From the NCBI GenBank assembly GCA_900553315.1, contig USCW01000008.1, positions 1 to 25,782 of the forward strand: 25,782 bases of DNA. Reading direction: 5' to 3'. The position numbers and the translations under genes are program-made. Origin of the DNA: an uncultured Eubacteriales bacterium (lineage in GTDB: Bacteria; Bacillota; Clostridia; Christensenellales; Aristaeellaceae). The notes under the pieces are model-generated. The model saw nothing but the letters and a program-made list of their open reading frames with translations, was not told the DNA's origin and did no database searches. This document shows, in pieces, positions 1 to 7,509 of this stretch (positions are counted from its first letter, which is position 1; each line of letters begins with the position of its first letter).

Positions 1-303
1 ACCACGTACGTTTTCGAGGGCGATGACATTGACCTGTGGGCCAAGACCATTGAGTTCAACAACAACTCTCCCAAGTCCAAGGCCATCGGCTTCAGCTGGG
101 ACGTGTCTCCCGTAGCAAACGAGTATACCGCTCTGACCAATGTCTGGACCGAATATGCAAACGGTCTGCTGCTGGGCCAGATCGACCCCGAAGTTGGCAT
201 TCCCGAGCTGCAGGCGCGCCTGAAGGCTGCCGGCCTTGAGAAGTACATCAACGCAAAACGCGCGGCGCTGGAAGCTTGGGCTGCCGCTAATGGCATCCAA
301 TAA
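1..303 (+). CDS. Extracellular sugar-binding lipoprotein (DUF3502), C-terminal end only
   Basis: The frame is open from the first base to TAA at 301-303 and gives the last 100 residues of a longer protein that starts outside the window. The pattern FNNN, GFSWD, PVANEY, then LTNVWTEYANGL and GQIDPE resembles the C-terminal DUF3502 domain found on LplA-type solute-binding proteins of Gram-positive ABC importers. These proteins are normally lipid-anchored on the outer face of the membrane and hand oligosaccharides to the permeases. The two LplB/LplC-type permeases directly downstream support this. The lipobox, ligand-binding lobes and promoter lie outside the window, so the substrate cannot be read here. 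The call rests on motif recall and gene context. Confidence 0.8.
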   Translation, partial: TTYVFEGDDIDLWAKTIEFNNNSPKSKAIGFSWDVSPVANEYTALTNVWTEYANGLLLGQIDPEVGIPELQARLKAAGLEKYINAKRAALEAWAAANGIQ

Positions 304-333
304 TCCGGTTCACAACCAATAGGCAATGAGCTT

Positions 334-380
334 TCATCTGGATGTGGGACGGCGTTCGCACCGTCCCACATCCTAGATGA
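334..380 (+). promoter_or_regulatory. Long intercistronic hairpin between binding protein and permease genes
   Basis: The arms at 334-352 and 361-380 pair over 19 base pairs with a single bulged T, closing an 8-nt loop. No T-run follows, so it is not a standard terminator. Hairpins at this position in sugar ABC operons are known to protect the upstream mRNA from 3' exonucleases, so that the binding protein is made in excess of the permeases. That role is inferred here. Confidence 0.7.
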
Positions 381-389
381 AATGAAGGA

Positions 390-1325
390 GTGATTCATAT
401 TCTTCGTGCAAATGAAAGAAAACGGAAGAAGCTGAAGCAGTATATTCCGTTTTATCTGGCAGCTCTGCCAGGCTTGATTTACATCTTCATCAATAACTAT
501 ATGCCTCTCCCCGGTCTGGTTCTTGCCTTCAAAAAGTATTCCACCAAGCGCGGTATCTGGGGTTCCAAATGGGTCGGCCTTTCCAACTTTGAGTATCTGT
601 TCACCACGCAGGATGCCTGGATCATCACACGCAACACGATCGGGTATAACCTGGCGTTCATTGTTTTGAATGTAATCTTTGGCGTAATGACCGCCATCGT
701 GCTGTCTGAAATGACGTCAAAATGGAAAAAAGTATATCAGTCCGTCATTCTGCTTCCGTATTTTCTGTCATCGGTTATTATCAGCTATCTTGTGTTTGCA
801 TTCCTCTCGGCGGAAAACGGCTTTGTCAACTCGTCGCTGCTGCCCCTGTTCAACATGGCGGATATTTCCTGGTACAGCGAACCCAAATACTGGCCGTTCA
901 TCCTGGTGTTCGTCCAGATCTGGCGCGGTATCGGCTATAACTGCATTGTCTATCTCGCAACAATTCTCGGCATCGACCGCGGTATTTACGAGGCTGCGTC
1001 CATTGACGGAGCCAGCAAGATCCAGCAGGTGTTCCAGATCACCCTGCCCCTGCTGAAGCCGACCATCATCATGATCACCCTGCTGGCTGTCGGCCGCATC
1101 TTCAACTCCGACTTCGGCCTGTTCTACCAGGTGCCGCAGCAAAGCGGCGCGCTGTTCTCCGTAACGCAGACGATCGACACCTATGTGTACCGGGGCCTGC
1201 TTGAGCGCAACGACATGCCCATGGCCTCCGCTGCGGGCGTCTATCAGTCCATTGTAGGCTTCATCCTGGTTATGTCTGCTAATTTGTTGGTCAGGCGAAT
1301 CGATAAAGACAGCGCATTGTTCTGA
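390..1325 (+). CDS. ABC sugar transporter permease, LplB/UgpA-like
   Basis: A protein of about 308-311 residues with roughly six hydrophobic membrane segments, the first within YIPFYLAALPGLIYIFI. The cytoplasmic EAA loop that contacts the ATPase begins near residue 201 (YEAASIDGASK, then TLPLLKP). It forms the membrane channel with the permease at 1348 and takes substrate from the binding protein encoded upstream. The ATPase is not in the window; Lpl-type systems often share an MsmK-like ATPase encoded elsewhere. The start is uncertain. GTG at 390 overlaps the last base of the only good Shine-Dalgarno (AAGGAG, 385-390), while an in-frame ATT at 399 has ideal 8-nt spacing. The next in-frame ATG would remove the first membrane helix. 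Confidence 0.92.
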   Translation: MIHILRANERKRKKLKQYIPFYLAALPGLIYIFINNYMPLPGLVLAFKKYSTKRGIWGSKWVGLSNFEYLFTTQDAWIITRNTIGYNLAFIVLNVIFGVMTAIVLSEMTSKWKKVYQSVILLPYFLSSVIISYLVFAFLSAENGFVNSSLLPLFNMADISWYSEPKYWPFILVFVQIWRGIGYNCIVYLATILGIDRGIYEAASIDGASKIQQVFQITLPLLKPTIIMITLLAVGRIFNSDFGLFYQVPQQSGALFSVTQTIDTYVYRGLLERNDMPMASAAGVYQSIVGFILVMSANLLVRRIDKDSALF

Positions 1326-1347
1326 TGCGTGAACAGGAGTAGACAAA

Positions 1348-2238
1348 ATGAAAAACCGTGAAGAAAAATTCCTGCAGGTCTTCAGCAATGTCTATATGAT
1401 TATATTGACCATCCTGGCCGTTGCACCGATTCTGCTGGTGTTGATTTCGTCCCTGACCGACAACACCACCCTGATTCACGACGGCTACAGCTTCTTTCCG
1501 AAGAAGTGGAGCTTGCAGGCCTATAATTATATTTTTGTTGAGAACAAGCAGGTGGTTCGTGCCTATGGAATTTCCTTCCTGGTGACTGCTGTCGGAACCT
1601 CCATCTCGCTGGTCATCACAACGCTGTTGGCCTATTCCATTTCCAAGAAGGGGCTCCCCGGCCGTGGGATCATGACATTCTTTGTGTTCTTCACCCTTTT
1701 GTTCAACGGCGGTCTGGTTCCCAGCTATATCAACTATGTGAATGTGCTTCACATCAAGGACACCTTCTGGGCGCTCGTCGTTCCCTCCCTGATGCTCAAC
1801 GGCTTCAATGTTTTGCTGATGAAATCGTATTTCGTCACAAACATACCGGAAGAGCTTCTTGAGGCGGCGCGCATTGAAGGTGCGGGCGAAAGCATCACCT
1901 TCGTCAAAATTGTCCTTCCGCTGGCAAAGCCGATCATCGCCACCATCGGACTGTTTATCGGCATTGCATACTGGAACGACTGGAACAACGGCTACATCTA
2001 TCTGGCCAAGCGCACCGACCTGTACTCCATTCAGAACCTGCTGAACCGAATCGTGCAGAGCATTCAGTACCTGACCCAGAGTGGCGACGCGAACGCAGCC
2101 GCCCTGATGGCCAAGATGCCCACGGTGTCTGTCCGCATGGCCATGGCCATTGCCGGCGTGCTGCCGATTCTGATCATCTATCCCTTTGTTCAGGATAACT
2201 TCGTCAAGGGTATTACGCTCGGCGGCGTGAAGGGCTAA
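1348..2238 (+). CDS. ABC sugar transporter permease, LplC/UgpE-like
   Basis: 296 residues, starting at ATG 1348 after CAGGAG. It has about six membrane segments and the EAA loop near residue 172 (LLEAARIEGAGES, then VLPLAKP). The C-terminus ends in PFVQDNFVKGITLGGVKG, a typical end for LplC/YtcP-like carbohydrate permeases. It lies 22 bp behind the partner permease and should form the heterodimeric channel with it. Its TAA stop (2236-2238) lies inside the 4-bp duplication created by the mobile element at 2239, so the element inserted exactly at the end of the gene without changing the protein. Confidence 0.93.
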   Translation: MKNREEKFLQVFSNVYMIILTILAVAPILLVLISSLTDNTTLIHDGYSFFPKKWSLQAYNYIFVENKQVVRAYGISFLVTAVGTSISLVITTLLAYSISKKGLPGRGIMTFFVFFTLLFNGGLVPSYINYVNVLHIKDTFWALVVPSLMLNGFNVLLMKSYFVTNIPEELLEAARIEGAGESITFVKIVLPLAKPIIATIGLFIGIAYWNDWNNGYIYLAKRTDLYSIQNLLNRIVQSIQYLTQSGDANAAALMAKMPTVSVRMAMAIAGVLPILIIYPFVQDNFVKGITLGGVKG

Positions 2239-2314
2239 GGCAATACCGCATTTGCCATTGCATCTGACGAAAAATTCATTCGCCTCCGCACCAACTCATT
2301 TGTGCGGTATTGCC
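2239..2314 (+). mobile_element. MITE-like palindromic element, copy A (76 bp, internally deleted)
   Basis: The ends are perfect 12-bp inverted repeats, GGCAATACCGCA (2239-2250) and TGCGGTATTGCC (2303-2314). The 4-bp sequence CTAA flanks it on both sides (2235-2238 and 2315-2318), as expected of a target-site duplication. Bases 2253-2314 match 7648-7709 of copy B at 61 of 62 positions, so it appears to be a deleted relative that kept one end and the other half. It carries no gene and must have been mobilised in trans. In the operon transcript its ends would pair as a 12-bp stem. Confidence 0.85.
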
Positions 2315-2350
2315 CTAAGCAACTCATTTCTTCAATTGAGGAGGTCCGGC

Positions 2351-3652
2351 ATGAACAAAAAGGTTGATTACAGCGCAATTCGGGGCTTTAATTACACGCA
2401 GCCCGATTGCGGCATGGATCTAAAATTCTGGAATAACTACAATCACGACATCGTGGATCGTGATATGGGCTATGCAGAACGGCTGCATCTGAACAGCGCC
2501 CGCATTTTCCTGATCTACGACTGCTACAAGCAGAACCCCAAGCAGTTCTTGGCCAATGTGAAGGATTTCGTGCGCACTGCGTGGAAGCACGGCATCTCCA
2601 CAAACCCCATCATTTTTCTGGGCTTCCGGTTCGCGCCTGACGAGCCGCCCTTTGCAGGCATGATGTCCAAGCCCGGGCTGCGTCCCCTGTCCAAGGCCAT
2701 CGAGGATCCGTCCTGCTGGTATCTGGGCGAACAGTATTTTGACGCGCTCTATGAAGCCATCGGCGATGAACCGGGCCTGCTGTTCTGGGATATTGCCAAC
2801 GAGCCGGGCTACACCGACAATTTCGTTACCTGGTATGACGACGAACCGCTGTACCAGCAGGATTACCAGAAACGTCCCGACATGACGCTGCTGCGCGAGC
2901 GGCAGGAAAAGACCTGGGCGATCGTCCGGCATTTCTGCAAGTATGTCAAGGCCAAGGATCCCGAGCATGATATTGGTGTAGGCAACATCTACATCTATGA
3001 AACCGAGCACAGCGGAACAGCGGAGCTTGTGGACGTCATTGTATTCCACGATTACTTCTGCACGCGCCGCCGCATCCGAGAAATGCTCGACATGGCCGTC
3101 GCGCTGGGCAAGAAGTACAACAAGCCTGTCCTCAACAACGAAATGTGCTGCCTGTGCCGCGCAAACCCCTACGACATGTCCATTGAGCTGCATAACGAGT
3201 ACAAGATCGGCTGGTATCTGTTTGAACTGATGATCGGCCAGGACATGTGGTCCCGCGTCCATGGCGTCGTTTATCCCGACGGCACCGTCCGCGATCCATC
3301 GATTGTGGCCGCCATCTACGGCTTCTACCGCAACCGCGGCGAAACGGCCATCCGCTCCGATGTCAATCAGGAGGATTACGTGACGCGCGTGATGATTCTT
3401 GCCGATCGTACGCTGAAATCAATTAGGCAGAGCCAGTTCAGGGATCATTCCAACGACAGGGAAGATTTGCTGGAAGTGTGCGAGTATGCCGCCAATCTTC
3501 TGGAAGCGGGCGAGCTTGTACCCATGGCCTATCCTCCGACAGCCAAGATTGCAGCCTATCGCCGGCAGGAGCATGTGGACATTCAGGAAATTGCCGATTA
3601 TCTGATGGAACTGCTTGACATTCTGAAAAAGAACTGTCACATCGTTATGTGA
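2351..3652 (+). CDS. Intracellular clan GH-A (GH5-like) glycoside hydrolase
   Basis: 433 residues from ATG 2351, which follows GAGGAGG. The frame also stays open upstream through the mobile element, but that part is not coding. The sequence fits a TIM-barrel glycosidase of clan GH-A. GFNYTQ and LNSARIF form the first strands, WDIANEP gives the acid/base Glu151 at the end of strand 4, and PVLNNEM gives the nucleophile Glu264 at strand 7. It has no signal peptide, so it should cleave oligosaccharides in the cytoplasm after import by the adjacent transporter. The exact GH family and substrate cannot be assigned; mannan- or glucan-type beta-linked oligosaccharides are possible. The esterase that follows 27 bp later suggests an acylated substrate. 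Confidence 0.8.
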   Translation: MNKKVDYSAIRGFNYTQPDCGMDLKFWNNYNHDIVDRDMGYAERLHLNSARIFLIYDCYKQNPKQFLANVKDFVRTAWKHGISTNPIIFLGFRFAPDEPPFAGMMSKPGLRPLSKAIEDPSCWYLGEQYFDALYEAIGDEPGLLFWDIANEPGYTDNFVTWYDDEPLYQQDYQKRPDMTLLRERQEKTWAIVRHFCKYVKAKDPEHDIGVGNIYIYETEHSGTAELVDVIVFHDYFCTRRRIREMLDMAVALGKKYNKPVLNNEMCCLCRANPYDMSIELHNEYKIGWYLFELMIGQDMWSRVHGVVYPDGTVRDPSIVAAIYGFYRNRGETAIRSDVNQEDYVTRVMILADRTLKSIRQSQFRDHSNDREDLLEVCEYAANLLEAGELVPMAYPPTAKIAAYRRQEHVDIQEIADYLMELLDILKKNCHIVM

Positions 3653-3679
3653 CGGAGCACTGCATGAAGGGAGTATACC

Positions 3680-5470
3680 ATGAATCTGAAGCACAGACAG
3701 TTGGATCCCAATGTGAATCGTTCCAGGATCATTCCCGGAAGCGCCGCTACAGTCGACAGGGTGCCCCACCAGCTGGTGCAGCCCAAGGCTGATCCGGAGA
3801 ACCCCTATATCAACACGCATCTTGGCCTTTTCATGGATGTTGTGCAGGATGAAAACAACGCTGAGCGCCCTTATGCCTTCTATATCCCCACCACCATGAA
3901 GACCTCCGGCAGCATGGTGCTGATCATGATTCCCGGCGGTGAGGATCCCGTGGCCTTCTTCGAGAAGTGCGCCTGGAAGGAAAGCCTTGAACGGCATGCT
4001 GTCACCGGCTACTTTGTCGGCGCGCCGAAGGGCTGGGATCTGGAAAACCCCGGCATGGAGATCGACGTGGCTGTGAAGGTTCTGGCTGAAATGAAATCCA
4101 TGGAGTATTTCCCCTGCAATGCCCCGTCGGTGTATTGCCTTGGCTTTGGTGACGGCGCGAAAATTGCCGCCATCTTCTCCATGGAATACATTTCCTATCT
4201 TGCCGCTTGGGGCGCCTGGGGTGACACGTCCCTCGATCCCGCTCTGGTGGCGCAGATCGGGAACGGCCCCTCGGACTGCGACGCAAGCCTGCGCAGGGCC
4301 GATATCGCGCTGCCCACCTTTGTGATCGGCAAGGACAGCAACATGGTTTCCTTCTTCAAGGCTGCCTGCCGTGTCAACGAGGAAGAATATCTGTACAATG
4401 GCTTTGCCCGGGTGTTCCGCGAAGTGCCCAGGCCTGGCGCCAGCTTCATCAACGATGAAGCCTGCAGTGAGGTCTGGCTGGGTGATGAGGCGGACGCTGC
4501 CAAGCTTGGAAAGGATGTCATGATTGAAAAGATCGTGGCGTTTGTTGCGGGTTATCAGCGCTGGGCCGGCGAAGGAAACCATTACATCCGGTGCACCCGG
4601 CTTGCCGAACGCGACCTGCACATGAAAAAGACCGAGATGATGATCAACGGTCTGAAGCGCTACTGGTACACCTTTGAGCCGAGCGCATACAAGCGCGGCC
4701 TGAAGGACAAGTATCCGCTGGTGATTGCCATCCACGGCTTCTCCTGCTCCGGCGAGTTCTTCGCTCAGAACAGCGGCTGGCATCGCGTCGGTGAGGAAAG
4801 ACGCGCCTTCGTTGTGTATCCCACGGCGTATCCCTACTATACAAAACCCAATCCCGCCAGAAAATCGCCGATGAGCACCGGCATTGCCACCCCTCACTGG
4901 AATTCCGGCGGACTTTATGCGCTGGGCACTGATAACGACGGCCCGGACGATGTGGACTTCATCCGCCAGATGCTTGCTGACGTGATGAGCAAATACCCGA
5001 TTGACCCTGAACGGGTCTATGTGACCGGCCATTCCAACGGCTCCATGATGACGCAGCGCATCATGCGGATGATGCCCGAAAAATTTGCCGGCTTTGCTCC
5101 GGTCGGCGCCATGGAATGCATCCTGCAGAGGACTGAAGCGCCCAAGGATGGGATCAAGCGCAATGTCTGGTATACCATGGGCGAATTTGACGGCTTGGGC
5201 TGCAGCCTTGAAGGCGACAACGCCAATACCAGAACGCTCGCCATGATCTGTGAAGCCAACGGTATGGACGCCACAAAGCAGAAGCACTATACCACCGGCA
5301 TTTACATGAACACCATCATCCGCGACGAAAACGCTGTGCCCATGGTCCGTTTCACCGGCGTTTCAAACTGGCCGCACACCTATTCACCTGAACTTGCGTT
5401 CATGATCTATGACGAATTTTTCTCCCGGTTTGTTCGCCACAGTGACGGAACGCTGGAGTATCTCGCCTAA
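3680..5470 (+). CDS. Two-domain alpha/beta hydrolase, CE1/PHB-depolymerase-like esterase
   Basis: 596 residues, ATG 3680 after AAGGGAG. It appears to be a tandem of two alpha/beta hydrolase-like modules. The C-terminal one (about 310-596) has VIAIHGFSCSG for the oxyanion region, the nucleophile elbow GHSNG (Ser452), a probable acid Asp504 in GEFDG, and His566 in NWPHT. That is the LpqC/feruloyl-esterase/PHB-depolymerase pattern (CE1-like). The N-terminal module (about 60-300) has MIPGGED and an elbow-like GFGDG, with Asp158 where Ser is expected, so it is either non-catalytic or uses Asp. There is no signal peptide, so it is cytoplasmic. Next to a glycosidase and sugar importer, it probably removes acyl groups such as acetyl or feruloyl from imported oligosaccharides. 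The reaction is inferred. Confidence 0.78.
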   Translation: MNLKHRQLDPNVNRSRIIPGSAATVDRVPHQLVQPKADPENPYINTHLGLFMDVVQDENNAERPYAFYIPTTMKTSGSMVLIMIPGGEDPVAFFEKCAWKESLERHAVTGYFVGAPKGWDLENPGMEIDVAVKVLAEMKSMEYFPCNAPSVYCLGFGDGAKIAAIFSMEYISYLAAWGAWGDTSLDPALVAQIGNGPSDCDASLRRADIALPTFVIGKDSNMVSFFKAACRVNEEEYLYNGFARVFREVPRPGASFINDEACSEVWLGDEADAAKLGKDVMIEKIVAFVAGYQRWAGEGNHYIRCTRLAERDLHMKKTEMMINGLKRYWYTFEPSAYKRGLKDKYPLVIAIHGFSCSGEFFAQNSGWHRVGEERRAFVVYPTAYPYYTKPNPARKSPMSTGIATPHWNSGGLYALGTDNDGPDDVDFIRQMLADVMSKYPIDPERVYVTGHSNGSMMTQRIMRMMPEKFAGFAPVGAMECILQRTEAPKDGIKRNVWYTMGEFDGLGCSLEGDNANTRTLAMICEANGMDATKQKHYTTGIYMNTIIRDENAVPMVRFTGVSNWPHTYSPELAFMIYDEFFSRFVRHSDGTLEYLA

Positions 5471-5479
5471 GGAAATCAC

Positions 5480-5520
5480 AAAGGACTGTTACAGCACGAA
5501 CGCTGTAACAGTCCTTTTTT
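5480..5520 (+). terminator. Intrinsic terminator of the sugar operon
   Basis: A perfect 16-bp stem (5480-5495 with 5502-5517) closes a 6-nt loop, and the T-run extends to 5520. It starts 10 bp after the esterase stop codon and separates this operon from the LytTR gene. Confidence 0.93.
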
Positions 5521-5557
5521 GTGTTTATACTGTTTCCTGCGCTTCCAGTGTATTTGA

Positions 5558-5586
5558 TTGACAAAGTAACCGAAAGGTGATATGAT
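5558..5586 (+). promoter_or_regulatory. Sigma-A promoter of the LytTR gene
   Basis: TTGACA (5558-5563) and TATGAT (5581-5586) are separated by 17 bp, nearly ideal. The expected start near 5593 leaves a 5' leader of about 60 nt. Confidence 0.8.
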
Positions 5587-5655
5587 TTTTATTCAATACA
5601 TAATCATTTTTCTCGTTTTTTATACGAGCAATATCAGCACCAAGGAGGACGACGG

Positions 5656-6378
5656 ATGCTTGCGGCGGCTGTTTTGAATGCGAGGGACGAAGAGCGGAGC
5701 GTACTTGAAGAAAGTCTGCGCCGCTTTTTAGATGAACATCCCTTGAATATGGAGGTGTTTACCTTTGGAACGGCCGAAAGCTTCTGGGAGGCTCGCAAGC
5801 TGCGCTATTTCGATCTGGTTTTTCTGACCGTGCGGCAGGAAACGACGCTGGGCATGGACTTGGCTCGCAAGCTTCGGGAGCGCGACCGGGAGGCGCTGCT
5901 GGTGCTGGTGAGCCCGGACGCCTACTGGGCGGTAGAAAGCTACCGCGTTCGGGCGCACGACTACTTGATGTGGCCCTTCACACAGGCGCAGTTCAACGAG
6001 GTGATGGGCCTGTGCTATCAGACGCTGCATCAGCGCCGCCCGTTTATTGAGGTGAAGGAGGGGCGGTTGACTACCTGCGTGCTGCTGGATGAAATCTACT
6101 TCACGGACTACCATAATCATTACATTCAAATTCACTTGAAGGAGCGTGTCATCCGCACCTATATGTCCTTTGCGGACTTTGCCGAGCGCATGGCGCCCCA
6201 CCCGCGTTTCCTGTGCTGCTACCGCAATGTGCTGGTGAACATGGATCAGGTGGCGGAGCTGGATGACAAGGACTTCGTGCTAAGGGACGGCAGCCGCGTC
6301 CCCATTTCCCGCAGCGAACGGCATGAGATTCATCAGCGGTATCAGGATTACAGCTTCGCCAAGGGAAATTTTCGATGA
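5656..6378 (+). CDS. LytTR-family DNA-binding regulator with degenerate receiver domain
   Basis: 240 residues, ATG 5656 after AAGGAGG. Residues 1-120 have the layout of a response-regulator receiver: acidic DEE (11-13), YFDLVFLTV around 51-59 and YLMWPFT near 105. The phosphorylated Asp is replaced by Thr58, and the conserved Lys of the YxxKPF motif by Trp. Residues about 130-235 form a LytTR DNA-binding domain (IYFTDYHNHYIQIHL, then RFLCCYRNVLVNMDQV). These regulators bind paired direct repeats upstream of target promoters. No histidine kinase lies nearby, which fits phosphorylation-independent control. The gene has its own promoter and probable terminator. Its targets are unknown; the downstream hydrolase has a separate promoter. 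Confidence 0.85.
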   Translation: MLAAAVLNARDEERSVLEESLRRFLDEHPLNMEVFTFGTAESFWEARKLRYFDLVFLTVRQETTLGMDLARKLRERDREALLVLVSPDAYWAVESYRVRAHDYLMWPFTQAQFNEVMGLCYQTLHQRRPFIEVKEGRLTTCVLLDEIYFTDYHNHYIQIHLKERVIRTYMSFADFAERMAPHPRFLCCYRNVLVNMDQVAELDDKDFVLRDGSRVPISRSERHEIHQRYQDYSFAKGNFR

Positions 6379-6400
6379 GCGTTCATGTGGGCAAAGAGAC

Positions 6401-6430
6401 GGGTACCTTTTCGGAAAAGATCCCTTTTTT
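6401..6430 (+). terminator. Weak intrinsic terminator after the LytTR gene
   Basis: An imperfect hairpin runs from GGG (6401-6403) to CCC (6422-6424), with inner TTTT/AAAA pairing and two mismatches, followed by six T. It lies 22 bp after the LytTR stop. Confidence 0.4.
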
Positions 6431-6451
6431 GCTATGCTCCGTATATTCTGC

Positions 6452-6480
6452 TTGACATTGCGGGACTATGTTCGTATAAT
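6452..6480 (+). promoter_or_regulatory. Consensus sigma-A promoter of the secreted hydrolase
   Basis: TTGACA (6452-6457), a 17-bp spacer and TATAAT (6475-6480) match the consensus exactly. The gene is probably transcribed strongly, with a leader of about 40 nt. Confidence 0.9.
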
Positions 6481-6525
6481 TGCTTATTGGTTTCTAAAAC
6501 TGGTAAAGCGAGAGGAGAAATGGTC

Positions 6526-7401
6526 ATGAAAAAGGTTTTGGCTTTGGTATGTGCGCTTCTTCTTTGTCTTGCTGTGATTCCTGCTGTGGCTGAGGAGGCC
6601 GGTTACACCGAGACGGTGGTCTCCATCAACAACGGCGATCATGACGTTCCTGCGACGGTTTGCGTTCCCACCGGTGAGGGCAAGTTCCCGGCGGTCGTGA
6701 TGCTGCACGGCACGGGTTCTAACCGTGACGAGGCTGGCAACGGCTACAAGATGGCGGCTCCTGTGCTGGCTGAGAAGTACGGCATTGCCACCATCCGTAT
6801 CGACTTCATGGGCAGCGGCGATTCCACCGCGGACTACACCGGCTACACCTTCGAGAGCGCTGTGAGCGACGCTGTGGCCGCTGCAAAGTACATGCAGGGT
6901 CTGGACAACATCGACGCGGAGCACATCGGCGTGATGGGTTGGAGCCAGGGCGGTACCGACGCGCTGCTGTGCGCGGCTCGTGAGCCCGAGGTGTTCAGCT
7001 CTCTGGTGACTTGGGCGGGCGCTCCTGATCTGTCCTCCATGCTGACTGACGACCTGTATGAGCAGGCGAAGCAGAACGGTTACTTCGTGATGGAGTTCGA
7101 CTGGCGCGATGCGCTGCATGTGTCTCTGGACTGGTGCGAGGATGTGAAGAACACCGACGTGCTGGCTGAGTTCAAGGAAGGCTACACCGGCCCCGTGCTG
7201 GCGATTGCCGGCGTCGAGGACACCACCGTGGATCCTGAGTGGAGCAACAAGATCGTTGCGGCCAACTCCAACCCGGCTTCCAAGACCCACTTCATCGAGG
7301 GTATGGATCACACCTTCAACGTGTTCAGCGAGGAAGACTTCCACTCCCTGTACAACGCTGTGGATGCGACCGGCGAGTTCTTTGCCGAGACGCTGAAGTA
7401 A
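6526..7401 (+). CDS. Secreted alpha/beta hydrolase (esterase/peptidase S9-like fold)
   Basis: 291 residues from ATG 6526, chosen because AGAGGAG lies 8 nt upstream; an ATG 6 bp earlier is too close. A signal peptide covers residues 1-21 (KKVLALVCALLLCLAVIPAVAEE). The mature part is a single alpha/beta hydrolase domain: VMLHGTGSNRDEAG for the oxyanion hole, GWSQGG with nucleophile Ser140, candidate acids Asp232 or Asp236 in GVEDTTVDPEW, and His262 in GMDHTF. No lipobox or cell-wall anchor is visible, so it is probably released. Relatives include cinnamoyl esterases and BAAT/dienelactone-hydrolase-like proteins, and the substrate is not evident. The consensus promoter and following terminator make it monocistronic. 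Confidence 0.82.
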   Translation: MKKVLALVCALLLCLAVIPAVAEEAGYTETVVSINNGDHDVPATVCVPTGEGKFPAVVMLHGTGSNRDEAGNGYKMAAPVLAEKYGIATIRIDFMGSGDSTADYTGYTFESAVSDAVAAAKYMQGLDNIDAEHIGVMGWSQGGTDALLCAAREPEVFSSLVTWAGAPDLSSMLTDDLYEQAKQNGYFVMEFDWRDALHVSLDWCEDVKNTDVLAEFKEGYTGPVLAIAGVEDTTVDPEWSNKIVAANSNPASKTHFIEGMDHTFNVFSEEDFHSLYNAVDATGEFFAETLK

Positions 7402-7427
7402 GCGGCACTTATCAACACTTATGAAAG

Positions 7428-7466
7428 CAGCCCCTTCGCAGACGGTTCTGCGAAGGGGCTGTTTTT
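7428..7466 (+). terminator. Intrinsic terminator of the secreted hydrolase
   Basis: A perfect 15-bp GC-rich stem (7428-7442 with 7447-7461) closes a CGGT loop and is followed by TTTTT. Confidence 0.93.
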
Positions 7467-7509
7467 GTATGCCAAGAAGAAAAGGAGAGGCATGATTGCA
7501 GAGACTTCC

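Noticed and set aside
2252..2350. N-terminal extension of the glycosidase gene
   Set aside because: The in-frame extension lies inside MITE copy A. A strong ribosome binding site precedes ATG 2351, and RGFNYTQ near that start is where the family domain begins.
3419..5287. 622-codon open frame on the minus strand
   Set aside because: It is antisense to the esterase and the end of the glycosidase, has no ribosome binding site, and shows no recognisable domain. It reflects codon bias of the real genes.
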